A stretch of DNA of 64,000 nucleotides from positions 434,001-498,000 of the forward strand of contig NZ_CP046956.1 of NCBI RefSeq assembly GCF_017792025.1. The letters run 5' to 3'. The first letter of the stretch is position 1. Each line of letters begins with the position of its first letter. The translations under genes and the position numbers were made by a program. The notes beneath the pieces are model-generated. The model saw only the letters and a list, made by a program, of their open reading frames with translations, was not told the DNA's origin and made no database searches. The DNA comes from Sediminibacillus dalangtanensis (GTDB lineage Bacteria > Bacillota > Bacilli > Bacillales > Amphibacillaceae). This document shows positions 9,942 to 17,867 of this stretch, piece by piece.

Positions 9942-10307
9942 TTAATAATCACAGCCTTGTTCTTTGCATTCTTCCTTTATGTTAGGAAACCCTTCCCCTG
10001 CGCCAATACTTTCAATTTGAAGAGAATTATTCATGCTAATAGAAAACTCTGATTCTCCATTAACCGTTCCTCTTAGCATCACACCCATAGGGCTACTGTA
10101 ATCCTCACTAAATTCTATTGTCTGGATACTTTCATAATTATTTCTTAAGAAACTCTCAGCTGTTTCTTTAGCTTGATTAATGGTTTCTTCATCGAAGTTA
10201 TTTTGATCAATGTCGGCCATACATCCTACTAACGAAACGAATGGCAAAATAATAATGAATAGAAATTTTCCTAAACTTGGTAGCCATCCTTTTCCATTAA
10301 TAATCAC
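9942..10307 (-). CDS. Small lipoprotein, array copy 4 (start uncertain)
   Basis: The family layout is intact from FLFIIILPFVSLVGC (lipobox LVGC) through DEETINQAKETAESFL, SSPMGVMLRGTVNGE to EECKEQGCDY. The start is a problem: where the other copies place ATG, GTG or TTG eight nt after an AAGGATGG-type site, this copy has no start codon in frame. The nearest in-frame candidates are GTG at 10307 (inside the end of the upstream gene) or a more distant ATG; the frame stays open to 10430. It may therefore be poorly translated. Confidence 0.65.
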   Translation of the reverse strand: MIINGKGWLPSLGKFLFIIILPFVSLVGCMADIDQNNFDEETINQAKETAESFLRNNYESIQTIEFSEDYSSPMGVMLRGTVNGESEFSISMNNSLQIESIGAGEGFPNIKEECKEQGCDY

Positions 10308-10635
10308 AACTTTTTTCTCTGCATTCATCTTTTCTATCGGGGAAGCCTTTTTTTTCGCCAACACTGTTAACAACAAAATTCTTCGGATCAACACTAACCG
10401 AGAAACCTGCTTCTCCATTAACAATGCCACGGATCATTATTCCCCCCATTGGGTTATTATGGTCATCATTAAATTCAATAGTTTGGATGTTTTCATAATT
10501 GTTTTTTAAATAACTCTCTGCGGTTTCCTTAGCTTGATTAATCGTTTCCTCATCGAAGTTGTTTTTATTACTATTCACATTACAACCTGCTAGCATTAAG
10601 AGTATGAACAAAATAATGAAAGTAATTTCACGCAT
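10297..10635 (-). CDS. Small lipoprotein, array copy 3 (putative lipase immunity protein)
   Basis: The 112-residue product is nearly identical to the copy at 8887-9225: same MREITFIILFIL signal, lipobox LAGC, FDEETINQAKETAESYL, PMGGIMIRG and C-terminal DECREKSCDY. The ATG at 10635 follows AAAGGATTGG by eight nt. It overlaps the putative start of the next gene. Together with the copy upstream (10677-11000) it forms a duplicated two-gene block offset by exactly 1410 nt from 8887-9590. Confidence 0.85.
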   Translation of the reverse strand: MREITFIILFILLMLAGCNVNSNKNNFDEETINQAKETAESYLKNNYENIQTIEFNDDHNNPMGGIMIRGIVNGEAGFSVSVDPKNFVVNSVGEKKGFPDRKDECREKSCDY

Positions 10636-10676
10636 AAGGAATACCAATCCTTTTTCAATTAATCACCACAACTATT

Positions 10677-11000
10677 TTATTTATATACTTCTTTCCTTTC
10701 GGGAAACTCTTTACTTACTCCTATACTCCCTATGGTATAGTCACTTTCAACCCCTGCTGAAAAATCTGCCTCTCCATCGTTAACATTGCCATCAACGGTT
10801 AATCCACCCATCGGACTTTGATAAATGTCAGTAACTTGCACAGAGGTGATTCCCACGAAATTATTTTGCAAATACTTCTCGACAACTTCTCTAGCTTTTT
10901 CTTTTGTTTCATCATTATATAGTTGGTTGGTTGAATCAACATTGCAACCTGTAAGAATTATGGAAGTGATCAACAGTACAGTAAATAGAAACTTCCACAC
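10677..11000 (-). CDS. Small lipoprotein, array copy 2, C-terminally truncated
   Basis: Nearly identical to the copy at 9249-9590 up to FPERKE, but the following codons changed: the first tail Cys became Tyr and a GAA became TAA, so the product stops at residue 107 without the conserved Cys pair; the old tail (CGD) is still readable after the stop. The start is GTG at 11000, eight nt after AAGGATGG, rather than the ATG at 11012 that overlaps the site. Loss of the Cys pair suggests an inactive or altered copy. Confidence 0.75.
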   Translation of the reverse strand: MWKFLFTVLLITSIILTGCNVDSTNQLYNDETKEKAREVVEKYLQNNFVGITSVQVTDIYQSPMGGLTVDGNVNDGEADFSAGVESDYTIGSIGVSKEFPERKEVYK

Positions 11001-11018
11001 AGCATTTACCATCCTTCA

Positions 11019-11363
11019 TTAATAATCACATGTTTTTTCTTTACATTCTTCCTTTTCTTCCGGAAATCCTTCGTCTTTACCAATTCTAGATATCGTGAAA
11101 TCCTTATTTAAACTAATCGAGAATCCAATTTCTCCATTTACCGTTCCATCTACTGTCATGCTTCCCATGGGTGCTTGGTATGGCTCTTCCAGTTCAATAG
11201 AATGAATTCCTTCGTAGTTATTTTCAATATAACTTTTAGCGGATTCTTTAGCTTTTGATATTGTTTCTTGATCGTAACTATTCTTGGTTTGGTTCACATT
11301 ACAACCTCCTAATAGTATAATAGCTAATAAAGTAAATATTGGTAAATATTTTATTTTTTTCAC
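11019..11363 (-). CDS. Small lipoprotein, array copy 1 (putative lipase immunity protein)
   Basis: First gene of the array and the one nearest the lipase gene, from which it is divergent across only 48 nt. The 114-residue product starts at GTG 11363 behind GAGGTGG, has lipobox LGGC, then DQETISKAKESAKSYIE, APMGSMTVDGTVNGE and EECKEKTCDY. All family features are intact, so this is the best candidate for the cognate immunity protein of the lipase; that pairing is inference from position. Confidence 0.85.
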   Translation of the reverse strand: MKKIKYLPIFTLLAIILLGGCNVNQTKNSYDQETISKAKESAKSYIENNYEGIHSIELEEPYQAPMGSMTVDGTVNGEIGFSISLNKDFTISRIGKDEGFPEEKEECKEKTCDY

Positions 11364-11411
11364 AAAACCACCTCTTTAACAGGAGTATACAAGAGAAAGG
11401 AAAAATTATCT

Positions 11412-12809
11412 ATGGGACAAGGTGTAACTGATTTTGAAGCAAGTGGTATCTCAGAGGAAACTTATAAGGACGGCAAAAAGGAAATTGAATTCTTAAACTT
11501 TAATGGTCAGAATATCGTTTGGAAAACCATCGAAACCATCACTGACAAAGACACCGGCCTTCACGGTTACGTCCTGCAGAATCCCGAGACAGAAGAAGTG
11601 GTAATCAGTTTCCGTGGTACAGAACTTCCGACCACTACCACTAAACAAGTCGAACAAAAATATGTTGCTTCCCCTTCACAGGATGCGAGGTTGGCAGGAG
11701 CTGGTGGAGGGGCGAAACTAAAAGATGGCAAACTGATTTATGAAACGAAAGACACGGACTTTTCTGAATTCGCAAAAGATGTGAAAGAAGATGTGGAAGG
11801 TATCGTCCTTGGTAATTCCAATTATAGCAAAAAGGAATATCGAAAAACACCTTATATAGCAAGCCCCTCACAAGATGCTGCGCTTCTTGCTGGTACAGCT
11901 AAGTTAAATCCCCATGATATAACCATCACATACACCAACAAAAACCAATTTACCGAAGCGGACACCATCGTTAATAAATATGTAAAGCAATTTGGTGCCA
12001 ACAACATCACCTTTGTCGGCCACTCGTTAGGCGGCGGACTTGCTCAGTATTATGCGGTGAAGTATGATTCCAATGCCATTACTTTCGCTGCGGCAGATGT
12101 TTTTGATTTACTGTCCGATGAAAATCAAAAGCGAGCTCTAAATGGAGAATTTAAAGATAACATCATCTCTTACACTTACCCTGATGATTCTGTAGGAACC
12201 TATTATAAAAAATCCGTTGGTTCCGTTTATTATATGGGGGATCCTGCGCCCGGCGGCTGGGGATTATCGAGTCATGGCATCAAGAATTATATGGACAACA
12301 GCATGTATGATGAAAACGGCTATTTTCTGCCAAGTCTTTTATATGATGAAAAGATTCAAGACCAATTAACAATGTCACCTTTAGCTCTGAAAAATAGTGG
12401 CGTTTCGGACTTTCCTATCCGTATCCAGGCGAGTTTAATGGATAGTTATGTGACAGAGCTGAAGGACAGTGAGCACCAAATAGCAGTGACAAGAAAGGCT
12501 TTGATACATTTTCTCGATGACTACTTAGCAACGATGACGGAATTGAAGAGTAAGTACATAAATATGGTAGGTTATGGTGAATTTGATAAGTTGAACGCTT
12601 CTCATGTGGAAGAAGCCCTTCGTGATGTGACAGATATTGGACCAGAAGGAATCCCGATGTTACTTGATATCGATGAACTGGAAGACCTGTTGGCAAAACT
12701 TCAAAGGTCCCATTTGGACACAGGGGATATTGCTTATAACATGGAAAAAATGAGCAAGGATTTTACCCAGATGGATCAGCTGCTTGCCCAATGGTTAAAA
12801 ATCCAATAA
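11412..12809 (+). CDS. Lipase-like protein with C-terminal helical domain, candidate type VII-secreted effector
   Basis: The 465-residue protein has no signal peptide. Residues about 1-310 form an alpha/beta-hydrolase: VVISFRGTE, nucleophile Ser205 in FVGHSLGGGLAQYYA, a likely acid at Asp258/259 and His288 in SSHGIKNY. Residues about 320-465 are predicted helical and resemble the C-terminal targeting half described for the S. aureus type VII lipase TslA. A motif ASPSQDA is repeated at residues 86-92 and 150-156. It sits divergent from seven lipoprotein genes and ahead of a small helical protein, the usual arrangement of effector, immunity and partner. Lipase fold is well supported; secretion by type VII is inference, as no secretion genes are in the window. 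Confidence 0.85.
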   Translation: MGQGVTDFEASGISEETYKDGKKEIEFLNFNGQNIVWKTIETITDKDTGLHGYVLQNPETEEVVISFRGTELPTTTTKQVEQKYVASPSQDARLAGAGGGAKLKDGKLIYETKDTDFSEFAKDVKEDVEGIVLGNSNYSKKEYRKTPYIASPSQDAALLAGTAKLNPHDITITYTNKNQFTEADTIVNKYVKQFGANNITFVGHSLGGGLAQYYAVKYDSNAITFAAADVFDLLSDENQKRALNGEFKDNIISYTYPDDSVGTYYKKSVGSVYYMGDPAPGGWGLSSHGIKNYMDNSMYDENGYFLPSLLYDEKIQDQLTMSPLALKNSGVSDFPIRIQASLMDSYVTELKDSEHQIAVTRKALIHFLDDYLATMTELKSKYINMVGYGEFDKLNASHVEEALRDVTDIGPEGIPMLLDIDELEDLLAKLQRSHLDTGDIAYNMEKMSKDFTQMDQLLAQWLKIQ

Positions 12810-12839
12810 TGCAATACAAGAAGAAAAGTGGTGGATTCA

Positions 12840-13160
12840 ATGAAAGAAAAGAATATAGCGGACTGGTGGGAAAATTACTTAGAAACGGAGAGGCAAGAGT
12901 ATGAGTTAAAGAAACGCATCAAAAGTGATTTGGAATCAAAAGTGGAGTTCTACAAGCAATACCTTGCCCGATGTTATAAGGTCCAGCCTCTTTCCGAAAA
13001 ACACAGGGATATCATTGGTAAACTTGAACATAATTTTGACGGGAAAGCGAACCAAGCACTGATCCAGCGATTTGAGAAGAATCAATCCGATCTTGCGGAA
13101 ATCAACAATCTTTACAAGGATATCTATGAAAATATAAAGCTGAAATCATGGTTTTGGTAA
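12840..13160 (+). CDS. Small helical protein, candidate effector partner
   Basis: The 106-residue product (MKEKNIADWWENYLETERQ...) is charged, wholly helical by composition and has no signal peptide. It follows the lipase gene by 30 nt and is likely co-transcribed. Small helical proteins beside type VII effectors act as secretion partners or chaperones (Tla1/Tla2 for TslA), and size and place fit that role; there is no canonical WXG motif. Alternative in-frame GTG starts at 12828 and 12831 exist; the ATG at 12840 is preceded by GTGGTGG. Confidence 0.6.
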   Translation: MKEKNIADWWENYLETERQEYELKKRIKSDLESKVEFYKQYLARCYKVQPLSEKHRDIIGKLEHNFDGKANQALIQRFEKNQSDLAEINNLYKDIYENIKLKSWFW

Positions 13161-13260
13161 AAAGTTCCCGTTCGATATTCTGACTGATCAAGCGTAACTT
13201 TTTTAGATTCCATAAAGTTCTCTAACTTAAGCCTTCCAAGTAATAAGGAACACACAATTC

Positions 13261-13269
13261 TGATATAAT
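13261..13269 (+). promoter_or_regulatory. Extended -10 promoter of the sodium channel gene
   Basis: TGATATAAT is a perfect extended -10 element, about 60 nt upstream of the channel start. No good -35 hexamer is visible, as is common for extended -10 promoters. Confidence 0.45.
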
Positions 13270-13329
13270 GCGAAGAAGAAACAACCGGTATATAGTATAT
13301 AAGACAAAAATGGTTGTGAGGGAGGCAGC

Positions 13330-14172
13330 ATGTCAGCAAACAAACATATATCAAATCAGCAGCATGTTCCCAGAAATAAACTCGGGGAGATAGCTGAAAA
13401 TAAATACTTTCAAGCAATTGTCATTGCGATCATTGTGTTAAATGGATTAGTCATCATTGCCGAAACCTATTTTGTGGGCAATCGAATGCTCCAAGTATTG
13501 GATCGGATCATTATTTGGATATTCGTGGTGGAAATGGTGATCAAATTGGCCGGACTCGGGGCTAAAAGGTACTTCTCGGATAATTGGAATGTCTTTGACT
13601 TTTTGATCGTGGCTGCAAGCTTGATTTTTTATACAGCCCCGTTTGTTACGGTTGTACGGCTGGTACGAGTCCTGCGTCTGTTAAGAATGATCCCTGCTGT
13701 TCCGGCATTACGAAAAATCGTCGACTCTTTAATGCGGTCGATTCCAGCTTTAACAGGAATACTGGGCTTGACGGTATTGATCTTTTCCATTTACGCGATT
13801 ATCGGCACCACCTATTTCAGAGATGTCTTGCCGGCTGAATACTTTGGCAGCTTCCATGCTTCCCTGTTCACCTTGACGCAAGTGGTCACATTTGAATCGT
13901 GGGCCAGCCAGGTTGCAAGACCGGTAATCAACGAAATACCATGGGCCTGGATTTACTTTATCTCCTTCATCGTCATCGGCGCCTTGGTAATCCTCAACCT
14001 GGTAGTAGCGGTGATTGTAGACTTCCTCAGTCAGGAAGGCGAAGATCTACATCAGGATCAGTTGGAAAAGCTATCGAAAGATAACCAGGAACTAAAAGCG
14101 GAAATTCGGGAGATCAAGCAACTGCTTCTTGAGCGGAAGAACCCAGAGGTCGACAGTGAGGAAGAGCGGTAA
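13330..14172 (+). CDS. Voltage-gated sodium channel, NaChBac family
   Basis: One-domain, six-segment channel that assembles as a tetramer and passes Na+; in alkaliphilic and marine bacilli it serves pH homeostasis and motility. The 280 residues show S1-S4 (about 28-120) with voltage-sensor arginines R110, R113, R116 and R119, and a pore filter TFESWAS at 187-193 (TLESWAS in NaChBac, 274 residues). The C-terminal 240-270 stretch is a coiled coil that would join the tetramer. GGGAGG precedes the ATG. A terminator follows, so it is monocistronic. Confidence 0.95.
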   Translation: MSANKHISNQQHVPRNKLGEIAENKYFQAIVIAIIVLNGLVIIAETYFVGNRMLQVLDRIIIWIFVVEMVIKLAGLGAKRYFSDNWNVFDFLIVAASLIFYTAPFVTVVRLVRVLRLLRMIPAVPALRKIVDSLMRSIPALTGILGLTVLIFSIYAIIGTTYFRDVLPAEYFGSFHASLFTLTQVVTFESWASQVARPVINEIPWAWIYFISFIVIGALVILNLVVAVIVDFLSQEGEDLHQDQLEKLSKDNQELKAEIREIKQLLLERKNPEVDSEEER

Positions 14173-14193
14173 TAGGATTGGCATTCTCGTTGG

Positions 14194-14230
14194 AAACCAC
14201 TAACTTCTTTGGCAAGTTAGTGGTTTTAAT
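14194..14230 (+). terminator. Terminator after the sodium channel gene
   Basis: A perfect 10-bp stem AACCACTAAC / GTTAGTGGTT with an 11-nt loop is followed by TTAATTT. Confidence 0.85.
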
Positions 14231-14454
14231 TTAAAACAGCATTGGTTTTAGAAATTATCGCCGATAATTGTAGTAGCTTTGGTAGTTTATCATTATATGG
14301 CTTTCATACTGAAATAGGAAAAACCAGCTACAGATATAGGGTTTTGCTGGATTGGTCCCAATCTTTGAGGTGTGATTGTTTACTTGGCATTTAGCATTGC
14401 TATCATAATGGAGTTTATAACAATAACCATGTCAATAGAATGGGAGGGAAAATA

Positions 14455-15027
14455 ATGGAATTAGTATTTACCAGGCACGGACAAGGAGAACATACCTTGA
14501 ATCCACCTGAAAGTTTACATATGACAGACCCCGGATTAACCGAAGCAGGAATCCTTCAGGCAAAATCACTTCGAAAGCAGTTCCCTTTATCAGAAACAGA
14601 ACTAATTATCAGCAGTCCTCTAAGAAGAACGTTACAAACAACTCAAATATGGAGTGAGGGTACTGACTGTACGAAAATGGTGAGCCCGCTCGTCTCTCCA
14701 AGAATGTTTCCTCAAAATCCAGAGTGGGAGACCTTGCCTTGTGATACGCTCCTTCCAAGAGAAAAAGTAACAGAAGAATTCAATGATTTTTTCATAGAAG
14801 AACAATCTGGTGAGTGGTGGTCAAAAGGAATCAATAAGATTTCTGAACAAGCGTTTGCGCGTATTGCAAAAAAATTCCTGAATAGGTGTAAGCAAACAGG
14901 CAAAAAAAGAATTTATATCGTTTCGCATGATGGAACCATTACTTCTTATAGACAATACATCACGGGTGAAAAATTATCTCGTAGCGACTTTCCAAAAGAA
15001 ACTGTCGACTTGAAAATAAGTTTTTAA
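14455..15027 (+). CDS. Histidine phosphatase (phosphoglycerate mutase-like) family protein
   Basis: The 190-residue protein has the phosphohistidine signature FTRHGQGEHT at its N-terminus, SPLRRTLQTTQIW in the middle and the second catalytic His in VSHDGTITSYRQY. Family members dephosphorylate varied small molecules; the substrate cannot be told. GGGAGG eight nt before the ATG at 14455 sets the start; the in-frame ATG at 14440 overlaps the site. It stands alone between a terminator and the Nudix gene. Confidence 0.88.
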   Translation: MELVFTRHGQGEHTLNPPESLHMTDPGLTEAGILQAKSLRKQFPLSETELIISSPLRRTLQTTQIWSEGTDCTKMVSPLVSPRMFPQNPEWETLPCDTLLPREKVTEEFNDFFIEEQSGEWWSKGINKISEQAFARIAKKFLNRCKQTGKKRIYIVSHDGTITSYRQYITGEKLSRSDFPKETVDLKISF

Positions 15028-15215
15028 TTGAACTTGAGTGTGCCCCGATTCGCTTCTTCATCCATCCAACACTTCTTATACTTCTCGGAAAATTATTGCC
15101 AAAATTTGATTAATTTGCAATGATTATACTAGTGTATATTTAAAATAATTGAAATGCTAAATAAAATGGAAGAATAAATAAGAGAAGTATCCGAGCGTCT
15201 AAAGGGGGTTAATAA

Positions 15216-15689
15216 GTGAACGGAAATATTAATTATAAATTTTGGACCACCTGTATGATAAAAGATAAAAACAGAGTATTGCTGCTAAACAGGCAGCATG
15301 ATGCGTTAAAAGGCTATATTCCTCCTGGTGGAAAAGTGGAGTTTCCGGAAAGTTTTGTAGATGGCGCAATTCGTGAAGTGAGGGAGGAGACTGGACTAGC
15401 GGTGAGAAATCTGGTCTACAAAGGTCTGTATGAATTTGTGAATGAAGAAAAAAGCGATCGTTATATCATTTTTAATTACATAACGGAAGACTTCAGCGGC
15501 GAACTGCTAGAAAATCCACCAGAGGGAGAACCGACTTGGATACAAATAGATAAGGCCATGCAACTTCCAATGCAGGTCGCAACGAAGTTGAGCTTTCCTT
15601 ATCTGTTTGAAGAAGGTACTTTTGAAATGCAAATCTATTGGGATATTGAACAAAATCAAGAAGGAAAAGTGACTGTTAAACGGACTTGA
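15216..15689 (+). CDS. Nudix hydrolase
   Basis: MutT-type pyrophosphohydrolase acting on nucleoside diphosphate derivatives. The 157-residue protein carries a complete Nudix box at about residues 39-61 (GGKVEFPESF followed by REVREETGL), so the metal-binding glutamates are present. GTG start after AAAGGGGG. The substrate is unknown; it may sanitise oxidised nucleotides. Neighbouring genes are unrelated single enzymes. Confidence 0.9.
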   Translation: MNGNINYKFWTTCMIKDKNRVLLLNRQHDALKGYIPPGGKVEFPESFVDGAIREVREETGLAVRNLVYKGLYEFVNEEKSDRYIIFNYITEDFSGELLENPPEGEPTWIQIDKAMQLPMQVATKLSFPYLFEEGTFEMQIYWDIEQNQEGKVTVKRT

Positions 15690-15804
15690 CGTTCATTTGA
15701 AAAATCCACGCAGTGAAGTAGTAGTTTCATTACTAGAGTTGTTGCTATACATAAAGAGCTTTCTTGTTAAAAGGATATCTAATCCAGACATGGAGGGATA
15801 AAAT

Positions 15805-16515
15805 TTGAAAACGATAGGACTTATAGGTGGCATGAGCTGGGAATCTTCCGTAGAGTATTACCGAATTATCAATGAAGAAGTGAAAAACAAGTTAGGCGGT
15901 TTACATTCGGCTAAATGTCTGTTGTATAGTGTGGACTTTGAGGAGATTGAACGTTATCAAGCGGAAGGCGATTGGGAAAGTGCTGGAAAGCATTTAGGTG
16001 AAGTCGCATTTTCTCTTGAGAAAGCGGGCGCGGACTTTATCGTGATTTGCACCAACACGATGCACAAAGTGATTGATTACATAGAAGACAAAGTGGAAAT
16101 ACCTGTTTTGCATATCGCTGATGCCACGGCAACTCAAATTCGAACTGCCCGTATAAAAACAGTAGGATTGCTCGGAACAAAGTACACGATGGAACAAGAT
16201 TTTTATAAGGCGCGATTGGAATCAAACGGAATCAACGTTGTAGTTCCGGACGAAGACGAACGGACTAAGGTGAACAGTATTATTTATGATGAATTATGTT
16301 TGGGTGAAATTGCCTCTTCCTCAAAGGATTATTACAAACAGGTTATTCGCCATTTAGTGAAAAATGGGGCAGAAGGGATCATTTTAGGATGCACGGAAAT
16401 AGGCTTACTAGTTAAACCGGAAGACGCAGCAGTCCCTTTGTTTGATACGACAGTTATTCATGCAAGAGAAGCAGTAAAAAAGGCGTTAGACCTTACCAAA
16501 CCCAAGCAGGATTAA
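15805..16515 (+). CDS. Aspartate/glutamate racemase family protein
   Basis: Cofactor-free amino acid racemase of the Asp/Glu racemase superfamily, closest in look to YgeA/RacX. The 236 residues begin MKTIGLIGGMSWESSVEYY, and the two cysteine motifs are FIVICTNTMHKV and ILGCTEIGLL, the second carrying the catalytic Cys. TTG start preceded by GGAGG. RacX-type enzymes make non-canonical D-amino acids, so a role in cell-wall or signalling D-amino acids is possible. Confidence 0.9.
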   Translation: MKTIGLIGGMSWESSVEYYRIINEEVKNKLGGLHSAKCLLYSVDFEEIERYQAEGDWESAGKHLGEVAFSLEKAGADFIVICTNTMHKVIDYIEDKVEIPVLHIADATATQIRTARIKTVGLLGTKYTMEQDFYKARLESNGINVVVPDEDERTKVNSIIYDELCLGEIASSSKDYYKQVIRHLVKNGAEGIILGCTEIGLLVKPEDAAVPLFDTTVIHAREAVKKALDLTKPKQD

Positions 16516-16590
16516 CGCTAATTTTGTTGAAGTACTAAAGAGACAGGAGTGTTTAGTGAGTAGTTCCGGTATTTAGGAGGGGATATCTTT

Positions 16591-17154
16591 ATGAAAAAAA
16601 CGGTGTTGTTTGTTCATAGTGCTGGTCCACAAGGTCAAGATCAGGGAAGCGGCAACTTGTCTTCCTATTTAAACAAGGAGCTTGGAGATAACTATAACGT
16701 TGTTTCTCCTGAAATGCCTGAACCAGAAAATCCAGTGTATGCATTTTGGAAGAATCAGCTCGAAAAAGAACTCCATAAACTTACTGGAGACGTGATTTTA
16801 ATTGGTCATTCATTGGGTGGTTCTGTCTTGCTTAAATATTTAACGGAGCACTCGTGTCACCTCCATTTCTCCGGTTTGTTTATTATTGCCTCCCCATATT
16901 GGGGGCTGGAAGAAAATTGGAGGTCAAAAGAATTTACACTCCAGCCTAATTTCGAACAAAAGCTCCCTGCCATACCGAATTTGTTCCTTTATCATAGTGT
17001 GGATGAAGACATCGTTCCTTTTGCACACCATCTTGCATATGCTGAAAAGCTTCCACAAGCAACCACAAGGGAACTGGAAGGAAAACAGCATTTATTTCTT
17101 CACGGATTGCCTACACTGGTCCAAGATATAGAGGGCCTGGAAGCTGCTCGTTAA
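16591..17154 (+). CDS. Alpha/beta hydrolase, RBBP9/YdeN family
   Basis: The 187-residue protein has the compact serine hydrolase layout of the RBBP9/YdeN family: N-terminal VLFVHSAGPQG, nucleophile Ser in LIGHSLGGSVLLKYL, an acid in HSVDEDIVPF and the last His in KQHLFLHG. All three catalytic residues are visible. AGGAGG precedes the ATG. Substrates of this family are not well known. Confidence 0.87.
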   Translation: MKKTVLFVHSAGPQGQDQGSGNLSSYLNKELGDNYNVVSPEMPEPENPVYAFWKNQLEKELHKLTGDVILIGHSLGGSVLLKYLTEHSCHLHFSGLFIIASPYWGLEENWRSKEFTLQPNFEQKLPAIPNLFLYHSVDEDIVPFAHHLAYAEKLPQATTRELEGKQHLFLHGLPTLVQDIEGLEAAR

Positions 17155-17266
17155 ATGTTTTTCCGGTTGTCGACGGAAAGGTGAAATCAAGATTTCCAAG
17201 TGATGCGAAACGTTTATCGGCATAGCGAAAGTTCGCCTGAAAAAAAGGGAGCAAAGGAGAAAACGG

Positions 17267-17822
17267 ATGAATAAAAACACAGCATTGATCATCATCGATG
17301 TACAAGAAGCTTTTGACGATGAAAAATGGGGAGTAAGAAACAACCTACAAGCGGAAGAAAACATTAGCAGAATCCTGACGCTATGGAGAGAAAACGGACG
17401 GAAGGTCTTCCATGTGCAACATATCTCAGGACAATCCCGACTCGCTATTTCATCCTGACAACAAAGGTTTCGCTATAAAAGAGTCGGTACAGCCAAAAAA
17501 TGCGGAAGAGGTTATGACAAAGAAAGTAAATAGCGGCTTCATTGGCACGGATTTGGAAGAGAGGTTGAAGCATCATGGTATCTCAAGGGTGGTTATCACC
17601 GGTCTTACCACTCCGCATTGTGTCTCTACTACCACAAGAATGAGCGGTAATCTGGGTTTCGATACATACCTAGTTTCAGATGCAACGGCAGCCTTTGGAT
17701 TAACGGATCAAAGCAATATCTATTATGATGCAGAGACCATCCACAATGTCTCTCTGGCCACCTTGCATCATGAATTTGCAACGGTTGTTTCCACAGAACA
17801 CCTTCTGGATGAATGGGGATAG
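17267..17822 (+). pseudogene. Isochorismatase-family cysteine hydrolase, frameshifted
   Basis: Two overlapping frames encode the two halves of one protein. The first, from ATG 17267, has the catalytic Asp in ALIIIDVQEAF and reads to about HVQHIS before stopping at 17458; the second continues in the next frame with DNPDSLFHPDNKGFAI, the catalytic Lys region KKVNSGFIGTDLE and the nucleophile Cys in TTPHCVSTTTRMSG. The shift lies near 17425-17440, within TCAGGACAATCC. One-base error or true decay cannot be told apart from one sequence. Confidence 0.8.
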
Positions 17823-17867
17823 AAAAGCTGCTATGTTCAAGTGAAGGAAAAAACAGGAGGATTTTAT

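Noticed and set aside
12840..13160. Calling the small helical protein a WXG100 protein
   Set aside because: It has the size and helicity but no Trp-X-Gly turn, so only a partner role is proposed.
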